Positions 17,194-26,474 are shown, counted from the stretch's first letter. The stretch is DNA of 64,000 nt from CAZRSW01 sp964602845 (GCA_964602845.1 CAZRSW010000001.1:62001-126000), one strand, 5' to 3'. The notes: a model not told the origin generated them from the sequence alone. Translations and numbers: made by a program.

Positions 17194-17487
17194 TTGATTG
17201 TAAGCGTGTGCAAAATCAGTTTACATCTTCAGTATGCACATAGTTTGAAGTATAAACGACGACTTATCAAGCCTATCCTCACGCGGGTATCGGACCGTTT
17301 TAACGCTTCTATCTCTGAGATAGGTGAAAATGATGTCCATTCGAGGTCCTTGATAGGTTTTGCTATTGTGACCTCTGACGTAAGGACAGCGAATATGTTA
17401 ACCGATTCTATCCTGAGGTTTATTGAACACTCGAGTCCGGAAGTGGAATTATTGCAAATAGATCGGGAGATATTGACGGGTTTCTAA
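17194..17487 (+). CDS. DUF503 family protein
   Basis: This 97-residue protein matches DUF503 (YlxP-like), small proteins often encoded near translation genes. The typical pattern is kept: hydrophobic start MIVSVCKISLHL, then AHSLKYKRRLIKPILTRV, FNASISEIGENDVHSRS and a final EVELLQIDREIL. It needs a TTG start at 17194, since no ATG or GTG fits the conserved N-terminus. Function is unknown; a role in ribosome maturation has been suggested for relatives. Confidence 0.8.
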   Translation: MIVSVCKISLHLQYAHSLKYKRRLIKPILTRVSDRFNASISEIGENDVHSRSLIGFAIVTSDVRTANMLTDSILRFIEHSSPEVELLQIDREILTGF

Positions 17488-17653
17488 CTCTCGGAATAGG
17501 ATCATAGTTGAGTGTGAAAATTCGCAATGGTTAATCAAGGATTAATTTTCGGTATGTGGTGTTGCTTATTCTGCAAAATCTATATTAGACACGTCAGATC
17601 AACAGCATACGAAAGGTCATCCCAGATGTTTTGGCGGAGGTTTTGAAAGTGAT

Positions 17654-18946
17654 ATGGGTAAAAGAAAATTAGGTAAAATAGTCACCCGACCGGGGCGCAG
17701 ACACGGTGATCAGGCGATCAATTTTCCTGTTGCTGCTGACCTATTGAAAGTCGAGGGTGTGCCGACTAGGAATGACGAAGTCTCGTACTATAGCCGAGAG
17801 TTTCCCATGGATAGTTTCTCGTCGGAGCAAAGTGCATCAGCGATTTGGGCTGATAATCAGAGATCGCAGCATAGCCCGAAAACTGCTGAATTGTATAGAA
17901 ACTATCAAAAACAAATTTCACCCTGGGTCCAAAAGATACTGCAGATATCTAAAGAGAATCCGACTAATCTACCGTCGGGACAAGATCCAACAGAACCTAT
18001 AAGAGAGAAAGCTCGAAGTTTGGGCTATGGGGAGGTAGGATTCACTAGGTTTGATAGACGCTATATTTACCACAATAGAATAGATGATGTACGGACTGAC
18101 TTGCCGAATGCGATTTGTTTGGCTCTTGAGCAGGATTATAAGAAAACTCAGAAAATACCCAGCTTGGACTCTGAAATTGCACAGGGTGAATCTTATATGA
18201 AGCAAGCTGAGCTGGCTCTCGGGCTAGCGGAGTTTCTTATAACTCTTGGGTATCGTGCGCAGATATCTGGGCCTGTGTGGTTTTTCGGTCCTGTGATACC
18301 GATGTTTGTTGAATGTGGCTTGGGCCAACTGGGTATAAATGGGCAATTACTCTCGCCTCACTTCGGTTCACGGGCGCGATTGCAAATCATCATCACGGAT
18401 GCTCCACTGAGACACGACGCCCCTGTTGATTACGGTATTCATAAATTCTGTGAGTTGTGCCAGATTTGCTTTATGCGTTGTCCTGGCAAGGCTATTCAGG
18501 CACAGAGGGTATGGTTCCGAGGTGTGGAAAAGAATAAATTGATCCATGAGCGCTGCCGACCGGTCATGTCGCGTTATTCGGGGTGTGGAGTTTGTATGAA
18601 AGTGTGCCCAATTCAGAAATATGGTATGAAATCGGTCATGGAACATTATGTGGAAAAAGGTGAGATTCTTGGAAAAAGTTCCGAAGATCTGGAGGGATAC
18701 GAGCTGCCAGGCAAGGGATATTTCGGTCCAGGGAAGACTCCCAAGTTCGATAGGGAATTTTTCAATATGCCATCTGGAAGAGCTGAAATGGTTGCTTTAA
18801 CAGAGGTTAGAGATAAACTCAGTTCCACCGGGTCACTGTCCGATTCTGATAAGGATAAGATATGGCTAGAATTTCGAGCAAAAATTGAAGAGATTGAATC
18901 CGCGAAAGGTAAAATCGTAGATATGGGTATGGATATGGATATTTAA
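17654..18946 (+). CDS. Reductive-dehalogenase-like corrinoid/Fe-S protein, cytosolic
   Basis: This 430-residue protein resembles the catalytic part of reductive dehalogenases and the related epoxyqueuosine reductase. The segment GLGQLGINGQLLSPHFGSRARLQ to ITDAPL matches the corrinoid-binding core. Two ferredoxin-type clusters follow: Cys266, 269, 272 and 276 (CELCQICFMRCP) and Cys311, 314 and 318 (CGVCMKVCP) with Cys301 as the likely fourth ligand. It has no twin-arginine signal, so it is not a classical exported RdhA. The N-terminal 110 residues are unlike QueG. The substrate is unknown. The selenoprotein gene follows after 99 bases on the same strand, and a terminator closes the unit. Confidence 0.8.
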   Translation: MGKRKLGKIVTRPGRRHGDQAINFPVAADLLKVEGVPTRNDEVSYYSREFPMDSFSSEQSASAIWADNQRSQHSPKTAELYRNYQKQISPWVQKILQISKENPTNLPSGQDPTEPIREKARSLGYGEVGFTRFDRRYIYHNRIDDVRTDLPNAICLALEQDYKKTQKIPSLDSEIAQGESYMKQAELALGLAEFLITLGYRAQISGPVWFFGPVIPMFVECGLGQLGINGQLLSPHFGSRARLQIIITDAPLRHDAPVDYGIHKFCELCQICFMRCPGKAIQAQRVWFRGVEKNKLIHERCRPVMSRYSGCGVCMKVCPIQKYGMKSVMEHYVEKGEILGKSSEDLEGYELPGKGYFGPGKTPKFDREFFNMPSGRAEMVALTEVRDKLSSTGSLSDSDKDKIWLEFRAKIEEIESAKGKIVDMGMDMDI

Positions 18947-19045
18947 AAAGTTGGCTTGGGAGTTCTTGTGTCAAAGGCCGACTGGATTTATGATATAGTC
19001 CGAGGTGAGTCGATAACCAATAAAGTAATGTGTTAGGAGAAAAAA

Positions 19046-19318
19046 ATGGCTGGTGAAGGAAAATTCGAAGTAGAGATTATCTACTGTGTGCCTTGATCAC
19101 ACCACGGTATGGCGGTCTGGATGGCCTCCGAGTTTTTTGCCGAGTGTGGTAACGATATCGCGATCAAAATAACCCCTGGGGTTGGCGGTATATTCCAAGT
19201 GTTTGCAGACGGTGAAAGGATATATGATAAGAATGGGGAAGAGAATGGAGTGTTCCCCAACCTACCCAGAGTCAAGGAGCTTAGGGCGGTGCTGAGGGAG
19301 AAGCTTCAGGCTATTTGA
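19046..19318 (+). CDS. SelW/Rdx-family selenoprotein with in-frame TGA (Sec17)
   Basis: Reading from ATG 19046, which is well placed after AGGAGA, the frame is open for 90 residues except for one TGA at 19094-19096. Translating TGA as selenocysteine (U) gives Cys14-Val-Pro-U17, the CxxU redox motif of the SelW/Rdx family, right after the first strand (EVEIIYC). The rest fits the family: an ASEFF helix, then GGIFQVFADGERIYDKN and FPNLPRVKEL. The usual thioredoxin-like fold is implied. SelB is encoded in the same window. Ordinary gene calling would report only the fragment from 19109. A strong terminator follows 31 bases after the stop. Family members are thiol-redox proteins; the partner here is unknown. 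Confidence 0.9.
19097..19120 (+). promoter_or_regulatory. Candidate bacterial SECIS hairpin
   Basis: Directly after the TGA, TCACACCAC (19097-19105) can pair with GCGGTCTGG (19112-19120) in seven of nine positions including one G-U, with the loop GGTATG. Bacterial SECIS elements lie just after the UGA and have G/U in the loop. The fold was found by hand and two mismatches make it uncertain. Confidence 0.45.
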
Positions 19319-19349
19319 GCAAGAGGTTATAACTCTGCGAATACTTTTA

Positions 19350-19384
19350 AAAAGAGCCCCGGATACGAGGTCCGGGGCTCTTTT
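19350..19384 (+). terminator. Strong intrinsic terminator
   Basis: A perfect 14-base stem (AAAAGAGCCCCGGA with TCCGGGGCTCTTTT) encloses a seven-base loop. The stem ends in four T on the plus strand and, read from the other side, is also flanked by A/T, so it may work in both directions. It ends the unit with the selenoprotein gene. Confidence 0.92.
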
Positions 19385-19447
19385 GCTTAGGACGGGTCTA
19401 GGTGAGTCAACCAGCACGGGTCAAACGAAGTATTAATCAATCAATAC

Positions 19448-21739
19448 ATGCCTGCTTTAGATGACATAGTTGTGTTGGATTTTAGTATCGGTAAAGCCGG
19501 TGCGATTTGTAGTATGTTGTTGTCTGATAACGGTGCCCGAGTGATAAGGATAGCTGAAGCAAGTCAGCTGGTTCGTATGGCCCCCGAATTCGCCGCGCTT
19601 GATCGTGGTAAAGAACTACGTCAAATTGATCTTCCCAAAGATGAGAATGAGTTAATCTCAATGGTCGGTTCAGCTGATGTTATAGTGGAGGATTTTGTTC
19701 CCAATGATACTCGCCAATCCTATTTCGATTTCGAATCCCTTCGACGATCCAACTCTGACCTGATACATTGTTCGATAACCGCCTATGGTCGGCGTGGTCC
19801 GTTATCTAATGAACCAGCAATTGCAGATTTAGTGAAAGCTAGGATCGGCATTTACGATGAAAATCCTGGATTCCGAGATGGGTCTATTCACGTGATTCAT
19901 CCGATTGTTGATTTGGGTGCAGGGTTGTTGGCGGCCCAAGGGGTGGTAGCTTCATTAATTGGGCGGCTTGCTAATGGTGCAGGGTACTGGTTTGAGACGT
20001 CTCTAATGGCCGGTGGGCTTATGTTTGCCCCCAAGGCCTCACATCCTAACATAAAAACGGGTCCGTTCCCTCCTAATGCGCTCGGGGGGGGGGCATTTTA
20101 TAGTATGTTTGAATGCCAGGATGGGAAATGGTTGCAATTGGCTTGTGTGCATGGTGGATTCATTGATCGCGCAGCTGCTGTTATGGGGATTGCTGATGTT
20201 TTGATTGATAGCAGGTTTGGAGATGGTAGATTTCCTGTCGATGAGGAAGCAAGAGAGGAGTTACACCAAATAATTAAGAATCGGATCAAGTTCCGTCCCT
20301 ATCATGAATGGGAAGAGATATTTAGAGAAGCTGATGTCCCTTTTGCCCTGGTATGTACGGCGGATGAGGCTCTAAATAACGAGCAAGTGATTCACAATGG
20401 AATGGTTCATTCGTTGGTTGATCCAATCCTAGGTTCGATGGATCAGTTTGGGCTCCCTATAAAGCTTTCTAAGACCCCAGGGATGATTCGGGGTCCGAGG
20501 AAGATAACACCTGATGAAAATACCAGGATTGTCCGAAAGCCTAGGAGTTCGGCTGTTACTCCTAATTCGGCATCTGAGCTTCCTTTGAGGGGTATGAAGA
20601 TTGCTGATATTACTAATGTTGTTGCCGGTCCAGTGGCTTGTAGACTTCTGGCAGACCTTGGAGCTGATGTTATAAAGATAGAGCCGTTATTTGGTGATAT
20701 TTCGAGAGCTGGTGGATTGAGATTCTTTCATGCTTTGAATTGCAATAAAAAATCGATAGCAATTAACGCCAAGGATGCTTTGGCTCGACGAGCTCTTCAG
20801 AAAGTAGTGTCAAAATGTGATGTGCTCCTTTCTAACTTGCGTCCAGGTGCGACAGAAAGGATGGGGTTAGGGGACGATTTTGTTCAGCAATTTTGTCCCG
20901 ATATAATTCAAACACGTATTACTGCTTTTGGTTGGGATGGTCCATGGTCGGATAGGCCGGGAATGGATCCATTGGCACAGGCTTCAATGGGGCTGCTGCG
21001 CGCCCAAGGTGGAATGGGCAACCCTCCATCAATCTTGACCTATCTAGCTGCTACCGATTATACCGCAGGGGGATTAGCGGCACTCGGAACACTCATGGCC
21101 ATATTCTCGAAAAAGATGACCGGTTGTAGTCAAATTGTGCAAACTAATTTACTGAATGCGGCTACTATGCTTATGGATGGAGATTTTGCCCGGTATTCTG
21201 GTAAGTCTTCTAGACGCTTAGCAGACAAAGGACAACATGGATTGAGCATAGGCCATAGATTGTATGAAACCCTGGACGGTTGGATTTATTTAAGCTGCGA
21301 GGAATCTAATAAAGTCGAAGAAGTTATATTGAGATTGTTTGGATCATTAAGAAACGAGTCATCTGATTTTGCAACGAGTGCTAGTCAAGAGGTTGTGTTA
21401 CAGGAATGTATAGCCTTACGCGAGTCGGGGTTTTGGTTAGAGGTGTTTACTGAAAATGGTATCCCTTGTGCACCATCAGTTGAGGATTACTACCGGGGGT
21501 TCTTTGATGATCCTCAAGCTATTGCGAATGGTATGGTAAAAATTTTTGGATCGATTGAAGGTGACGAATTTCTCGTTTCTGGTGGGTTGATAGATTTTTC
21601 TGGTATTGATCAAGATAGTGGTATTCCAACACCTGATTTAGGGCAACACACCATAGATATTTTGAAGGAATCGGGGGTTGATGAGACAGACATATCCAAC
21701 CTTTTGGAAAGCGGTGTAATAATTGATAACGGATCTTGA
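19448..21739 (+). CDS. Tandem CaiB/BaiF (family III) CoA-transferase protein
   Basis: This 763-residue protein contains two family III CoA-transferase units: residues about 1-365 and 375-763, the second starting at LRGMKIADITNVVAGPVACRLLADLGADVIKIEP. Family III enzymes move CoA between carboxylic acids with a catalytic Asp in a VDxSLL-type motif. At that place the first unit has WFETSL (Glu183) and the second IVQTNLL (Gln565), so neither has the normal Asp. Double proteins of this family include DddD, which acts on dimethylsulfoniopropionate, but that relation is only architectural. A run of ten G at 20084-20093 encodes the GGG loop of the first unit. The gene starts 63 bases after the terminator. 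Confidence 0.88.
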   Translation: MPALDDIVVLDFSIGKAGAICSMLLSDNGARVIRIAEASQLVRMAPEFAALDRGKELRQIDLPKDENELISMVGSADVIVEDFVPNDTRQSYFDFESLRRSNSDLIHCSITAYGRRGPLSNEPAIADLVKARIGIYDENPGFRDGSIHVIHPIVDLGAGLLAAQGVVASLIGRLANGAGYWFETSLMAGGLMFAPKASHPNIKTGPFPPNALGGGAFYSMFECQDGKWLQLACVHGGFIDRAAAVMGIADVLIDSRFGDGRFPVDEEAREELHQIIKNRIKFRPYHEWEEIFREADVPFALVCTADEALNNEQVIHNGMVHSLVDPILGSMDQFGLPIKLSKTPGMIRGPRKITPDENTRIVRKPRSSAVTPNSASELPLRGMKIADITNVVAGPVACRLLADLGADVIKIEPLFGDISRAGGLRFFHALNCNKKSIAINAKDALARRALQKVVSKCDVLLSNLRPGATERMGLGDDFVQQFCPDIIQTRITAFGWDGPWSDRPGMDPLAQASMGLLRAQGGMGNPPSILTYLAATDYTAGGLAALGTLMAIFSKKMTGCSQIVQTNLLNAATMLMDGDFARYSGKSSRRLADKGQHGLSIGHRLYETLDGWIYLSCEESNKVEEVILRLFGSLRNESSDFATSASQEVVLQECIALRESGFWLEVFTENGIPCAPSVEDYYRGFFDDPQAIANGMVKIFGSIEGDEFLVSGGLIDFSGIDQDSGIPTPDLGQHTIDILKESGVDETDISNLLESGVIIDNGS

Positions 21740-21764
21740 TTGAAGTGTTTATGATGGGCTTTAA

Positions 21765-24563
21765 GTGAGCCATATGAGCCGTTTAACATTTTTGTTTTGT
21801 GGTATGGCTTTAGTTTATTTGGCATGGGGGGGCTATACGTATTTTGGTGGAGTATGGGCTATTGCACCCTTATTTGTGGGACTGGCCTGTCTTTTCATCG
21901 TGTGCCGAGATGCCGTGTTTGTAGATGCCGATAATGGCAACTTAACGCGACAAAAAGATAATAGTTATGACACGAAGTCCCAGGTCGATGTTCTATTGGG
22001 GCTGAGATCGATCAAAGTATTTGTGGGAATCACCTTACTTTCCCTAGGAGCAGTATTTGCTCTGATTTGCTTGGCTGGATTTAGATCTGGACCACCGTAC
22101 ATGCTCCCGTGGTTATTTTATGTTATATCTCTGATAGCGATAGTGGTCGGGTCTTGCGTATTAGCTGGATCTTTTCGAATGAGTTTATTCACGGGAGCTG
22201 GCAAGGACTTTAGTATCGGGGTAACCAGGTCAGTTTTTTGGTTATTGATCGTTATCGTTATCCTTGGGTTGATCCTTAGAGCTTACAACATCACCGAATT
22301 GCCGGCGGGTGTCTGGTATGACGAGGCAGATAATTTTGTCGAAGCAAAGCATATACATGGGAATCCTGGCCATACACCCATTTATAATGAATCAACTAAT
22401 TTACCATCGATGTTCTTACTACCCGTGGCTATGTTGGAGGAGATTAACGGATCGTCTTGGGTGAATGTTAGGTTAGTTTCTATTGCGTTTTCGTTGGGTT
22501 TTGTTCTGTGCATCTTTCTTCTTGGACGACAGTTCATAGGTACTTTCGGTGCGCTAAGTGCTGCCTTTCTTGCTTCGACACTAAGGTGGAGTTTGAATTG
22601 GGGCCGTATAGGGATGCATGGAATAACTGCGGCTCTATTCGGAGCCCTAACGGGATTTTTGCTGTTGAGAGCGCTGACCCGATGGCGGCCGATAGATTTT
22701 GTATGGGTAGGGTTATGTCTTGGTTTTGGCATGTGGTTTTATACGGCCTTTAGGGTGTTTCCTCTAGTGGTTGTTATTGGAATTATTATTTCATCTATGA
22801 TCCGATTTCCCGGCATAAGGAAATTAGTAGTATGCTCCGTCTTGCTATTACTCGCATTCGTAGCTGCTGCTGCCCCGTTATTGCAATATGCGGTTCTTAA
22901 CCCGAATGAATTTTTTGGTCGCTCAAACGAGGTTTTTATAGCTCATTATGTGAGTGGACAGGAATTATTCAGTGCAATTTTAGGTAATTTCAAACAACAC
23001 CTTCTCATGTTTAATTTCACTGGAGACGCTAATCCAAGACATAATATTCCCTTGGAACCAATGCTTGATCCGGTATCTGGTGTACTTTTTGGTTTGGGCA
23101 TATTTATAGCCTTAACAAATCGAAGAAATCCCATGTTACTGTTGTTGCCAGCATGGCTGCTGATAATGTTGTTACCAGGAATAGTTACTGCACCTTGGGA
23201 ATCACCACAATCTCTACGATCTATTGGTGCATTGCCAGCCGTAATTATATTGATGTCGCTGCCACTGGTATTGGTTTGGAGAATCGCTCAAGAAACAAAC
23301 CATTTTGCTATCAAGATGTTATCAGTTGGACTGGTACTATCATTGCTGGTGACTGTGGGGGGGATAAATATTGGCACCTATTTCGGCAGACAGGCGAGTC
23401 ATCCCGCTGTGTTCAGCAGTTTTTCCACTGATCATACGATTATGGCAGATAGGATGATGGATCAGTCGCTGAAGGGCTTTACGTTATTTGCTTCACGTCA
23501 ATATCTTTATAGCCTCACGGTTATGGCCGTGACTGGAGGCATAGAATATAAAGATATCCGATTCCCCAATGATATACCTCTAAGTGGCGAAAACATGGGA
23601 TCTGGAGCAGCGATATATTTGGAGCCTCGAGAAGTGGGTACGTTTAACCTACTTAAAATTTATTATCCAAATGCGACGTTTAGTGAAATTATGACTCCCG
23701 GTCGAGAAAAAACGCTGTTGTACGAAATTTTAATAACAAAGGACTATATTGAAGATCAGCGAGGTGTTGAAGCCAAATACCATTTTACTGATGGGACCTT
23801 TATGGATCGCAGGGAACAGTCGTTATCGATTTCATGGCCAATTTGGTCAGATGATTTGTCTTTGCCAGTGAAATATGTTTGGGAGACTAGTTTACATGTT
23901 AAATACCCAGGGGTTCATACTTTTGAATTCAAAGGCAATGGTATTGTAACGATAAATGATTTGAATCCTTTTATGGGAGGAGTTGAATCTGCTTCTATGC
24001 CACTTGGAGTTGGACTACACAAGATCAGAGTAGAGGCTTATCCAGATATAGACGCAGGATTTGATCGATTGCGTTGGGCCCCTCCAGGTGGGCGGTTAAG
24101 GACAATTCCCACGGACCATTTATTTGCTGGAGACATTGTTCCGGTAGGGTTAGCTGGCTCATTCTATCAAAATGGTGTATTTACTGGCGAAACTATAACC
24201 GCTACAACGCAGACATTTTACTATGATCCGATAGTTGATGGACCTTATACTGCGGTATGGTCAGGTATACTGGAGATTCCCCAGCCAGGTGATTATTTGT
24301 TCCATCTGTCCGGAAACGGAGACATGAGTTTTGTGATTGACGATGAGGTGATCATTTCAGGTAAACTTAGCCAACAGTTGGATTCGTCACCTACATACTT
24401 ACCCAGGTCTACTCTTCCAATATCAATTCATTATAAATCTCTGGGCTCTGCACCCCATTTTTCTATATCTTGGACTCCTCCTGGGTTGGGGAAGGAGGTT
24501 TTGCCTAATAAGTTAATCACGCCAAATCCATTTACGAATTCACGCGGCCAAGTCCTAGAATGA
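21765..24563 (+). CDS. Membrane glycosyltransferase (GT39-like) with C-terminal PA14-like domains
   Basis: This 932-residue protein starts with three or four membrane helices, followed by the segment ELPAGVWYDEADNFVEA. Its Asp-Glu pair after a membrane helix is the hallmark of the PMT/ArnT-like GT-C fold. About ten further membrane helices reach to residue 530. The last 380 residues are soluble and contain two beta-sandwich repeats of PA14 type (YPGVHTFEFKGNG with FDRLRW; then PQPGDYLFHLSGNG with SISWTPPG), predicted outside the membrane and likely to bind sugar. It would use a lipid-linked sugar donor on the outer face. GTG 21765 or ATG 21774 may be the start. Its end overlaps the TauE gene by four bases. 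Confidence 0.8.
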   Translation: MSHMSRLTFLFCGMALVYLAWGGYTYFGGVWAIAPLFVGLACLFIVCRDAVFVDADNGNLTRQKDNSYDTKSQVDVLLGLRSIKVFVGITLLSLGAVFALICLAGFRSGPPYMLPWLFYVISLIAIVVGSCVLAGSFRMSLFTGAGKDFSIGVTRSVFWLLIVIVILGLILRAYNITELPAGVWYDEADNFVEAKHIHGNPGHTPIYNESTNLPSMFLLPVAMLEEINGSSWVNVRLVSIAFSLGFVLCIFLLGRQFIGTFGALSAAFLASTLRWSLNWGRIGMHGITAALFGALTGFLLLRALTRWRPIDFVWVGLCLGFGMWFYTAFRVFPLVVVIGIIISSMIRFPGIRKLVVCSVLLLLAFVAAAAPLLQYAVLNPNEFFGRSNEVFIAHYVSGQELFSAILGNFKQHLLMFNFTGDANPRHNIPLEPMLDPVSGVLFGLGIFIALTNRRNPMLLLLPAWLLIMLLPGIVTAPWESPQSLRSIGALPAVIILMSLPLVLVWRIAQETNHFAIKMLSVGLVLSLLVTVGGINIGTYFGRQASHPAVFSSFSTDHTIMADRMMDQSLKGFTLFASRQYLYSLTVMAVTGGIEYKDIRFPNDIPLSGENMGSGAAIYLEPREVGTFNLLKIYYPNATFSEIMTPGREKTLLYEILITKDYIEDQRGVEAKYHFTDGTFMDRREQSLSISWPIWSDDLSLPVKYVWETSLHVKYPGVHTFEFKGNGIVTINDLNPFMGGVESASMPLGVGLHKIRVEAYPDIDAGFDRLRWAPPGGRLRTIPTDHLFAGDIVPVGLAGSFYQNGVFTGETITATTQTFYYDPIVDGPYTAVWSGILEIPQPGDYLFHLSGNGDMSFVIDDEVIISGKLSQQLDSSPTYLPRSTLPISIHYKSLGSAPHFSISWTPPGLGKEVLPNKLITPNPFTNSRGQVLE

Positions 24564-25303
24564 ATTTTGATGGTATAGATTTTCTGACGACTATAGTTGG
24601 CATCTTTTTTGGTTCCTTGGTACTGAGTACAGTCGGATTTGGAATAGGGATAGCAGGAACCCCATTTATGTTGCTATCGATGAGTGCTCCTGAGGTCGTA
24701 GTGGTAATTAATACGGTATCGCTGTTCGTATTCGCTTTGTTAATACGGGAAACTAGGAAGTCGATTGAATGTAGGCAGATTCTTTTTCCTACTGTCCTTG
24801 GGGTAATAGGAGTTCCTATAGGTGTTTATCTACTGGGGATAGTAGACCCTCGTGTTCTAAGGATTGCGATGGCTTTTGTAATTATAATCTGTGGATCATT
24901 CGCTGGGTGGCGTAAGACCTCAATCCCTGATAGTAGTAGCTTGTTCCTTCCCGCTGCTTTTCTGGTTGGTATCCTATTAACGGTTTCAGGTATTGGTGGG
25001 CCAATAATGGCCCTGCTAGCTGTTTCAAAAAAATGGACACAAGATACTATCAGAGGTTCTCTTTCTTTCTATTTCCTGTTTGTTGAAGGAACCGCAGTTG
25101 TTGGGTATTTGATTTTTGGGTTACTTAGTAAGGATCTACTTGTATTAGTAGGGGTTGGGATAATACCAGCTATAGTAGGATTCATTTTAGCTTCTCATAT
25201 AGTCAAAGGTATTAACGAGTCATTATACCGATCAACGGTGATAGTGATTATAATAGTCTCGGGCATTGTAGTGCTTGGTAAGGAGATGTTGTGGCTCCCT
25301 TAG
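24560..25303 (+). CDS. Sulfite exporter TauE/SafE family permease
   Basis: This 247-residue membrane protein has about eight hydrophobic helices and the two internal repeats of the TauE/SafE family: FFGSLVLSTVGFGIGIAGTPF in the first half and LTVSGIGGPIMALL in the second. Family members move sulfite, sulfoacetate or other organosulfur anions. Its ATG overlaps the stop of the glycosyltransferase gene. The mandelate-racemase-family gene follows after 31 bases, so it could export or import the substrate of that enzyme; this is inference. Confidence 0.88.
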   Translation: MNFDGIDFLTTIVGIFFGSLVLSTVGFGIGIAGTPFMLLSMSAPEVVVVINTVSLFVFALLIRETRKSIECRQILFPTVLGVIGVPIGVYLLGIVDPRVLRIAMAFVIIICGSFAGWRKTSIPDSSSLFLPAAFLVGILLTVSGIGGPIMALLAVSKKWTQDTIRGSLSFYFLFVEGTAVVGYLIFGLLSKDLLVLVGVGIIPAIVGFILASHIVKGINESLYRSTVIVIIIVSGIVVLGKEMLWLP

Positions 25304-25334
25304 ATTTAGCCGACGGAAGGATTTGGAGGATTAT

Positions 25335-26474
25335 TTGAAGATCACAAATGTTGAGGCTTTGCCGGTTGATAAATATTTGTTTGTCAGAATTCATACTGAT
25401 GAGGGCATTGTAGGTGTTGGCGAATCTGGAGCTTGGGGGTTTTTAGAATCCTCGGAATCTGCGATAAAAAAATTCGGGCAATATCTTCTTGGGAAAGACC
25501 CGTTATTGATCGAGCACCATTGGCAATTCATGTATAGATCCAGCCATTTTAGAGGTGCTGCCATCATGGGGGCTATTAGTGCGCTAGATATAGCAATGTG
25601 GGATATTGCCGGGAAATTTTTCAATGTTCCTGTATATCAATTATTGGGAGGTAAGACTAGAGACAAGGCTCGAGTTTATTATCATGTTTTTGGTGATACA
25701 CGGGAGAAACTGCTAGATGGCATAAAGTCTGCACGAGCGGAAGGTTTCACGGCAGTTGGTCATTTGACGCCATTCCTTGACGAAGATCGGGATACACCGT
25801 ATTTCAAGACGCATGCTAGTAAAATAAAAGATGCTATCGAGGCTGTGCGGTTGTATAGAGAGGCAGCGGGTACTGATGTTGATCTATGCATCGAGATACA
25901 CCGTAGGCTTAATCCTGCTGAGGCAATAGTACTTGCAAGAGGGATTGAAGAATTCCATCCTTTGTTTTATGAGGATCCAATTTTGCCCGATAACTTTGAT
26001 GCGATGGGATTGGTATCCAATAATATATCTATTCCTATAGCTACTGGGGAACGCTTGCACACGATACAGGAATTTGAAATGTTACTGGCAAGGGGAGCTG
26101 TTCAGTATGTTAGGCCGGATGTGTGCCTGGCCGGTGGGATCACCCACGTTAAAAAAATCGCAGCATTGGCCGAGGCCCATTATGCAGGAGTTGTACCTCA
26201 CAATCCGCTGGGACCAGTTAGTACGGCTGCGTGTCTTCAAATAGGTGCAGCTATTCCTAACTTTACCATTCAAGAGTACCCGTTGGGAGAGTTAGAGCCA
26301 CCCAAGAGTGATATTGTTAAGGAACCCCTTGTCTTGGAGGACGGGTTCTTACTAATCCCAGATAAACCTGGTATCGGTATGGAATTGAACGAAGATGCTC
26401 TTGAAAAGTATCCTCCTGTTCCCAGAGACGTTCATTCTCGACTCCACGTTGACGGGTCAGTTGTTGATGAATAA
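25335..26474 (+). CDS. Mandelate racemase/muconate lactonizing (enolase superfamily) dehydratase
   Basis: This 379-residue enzyme is close to the D-galactonate dehydratase branch. It begins with the capping domain (KITNVEALPVDKYLFVRIHTDEG), followed by the barrel with metal ligands in DVDLCIEIH, LFYEDPILPDN and ATGERLHT, and the catalytic His in VPHNPLGPVSTAA. Sugar acid or hydroxyacid dehydration is expected. TTG 25335 was chosen as the start because GGAGGA lies five bases before it and the family begins there; the longer frame overlaps the TauE gene. A 164-base stretch before thrS holds no recognisable element. Confidence 0.88.
   Translation: MKITNVEALPVDKYLFVRIHTDEGIVGVGESGAWGFLESSESAIKKFGQYLLGKDPLLIEHHWQFMYRSSHFRGAAIMGAISALDIAMWDIAGKFFNVPVYQLLGGKTRDKARVYYHVFGDTREKLLDGIKSARAEGFTAVGHLTPFLDEDRDTPYFKTHASKIKDAIEAVRLYREAAGTDVDLCIEIHRRLNPAEAIVLARGIEEFHPLFYEDPILPDNFDAMGLVSNNISIPIATGERLHTIQEFEMLLARGAVQYVRPDVCLAGGITHVKKIAALAEAHYAGVVPHNPLGPVSTAACLQIGAAIPNFTIQEYPLGELEPPKSDIVKEPLVLEDGFLLIPDKPGIGMELNEDALEKYPPVPRDVHSRLHVDGSVVDE

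Noticed and set aside
20084..20093. Run of ten G as a phase-variation site or sequencing error in the CoA-transferase gene
   Set aside because: The frame is intact and encodes an expected Gly-rich loop; no sign of a frameshift on either side.
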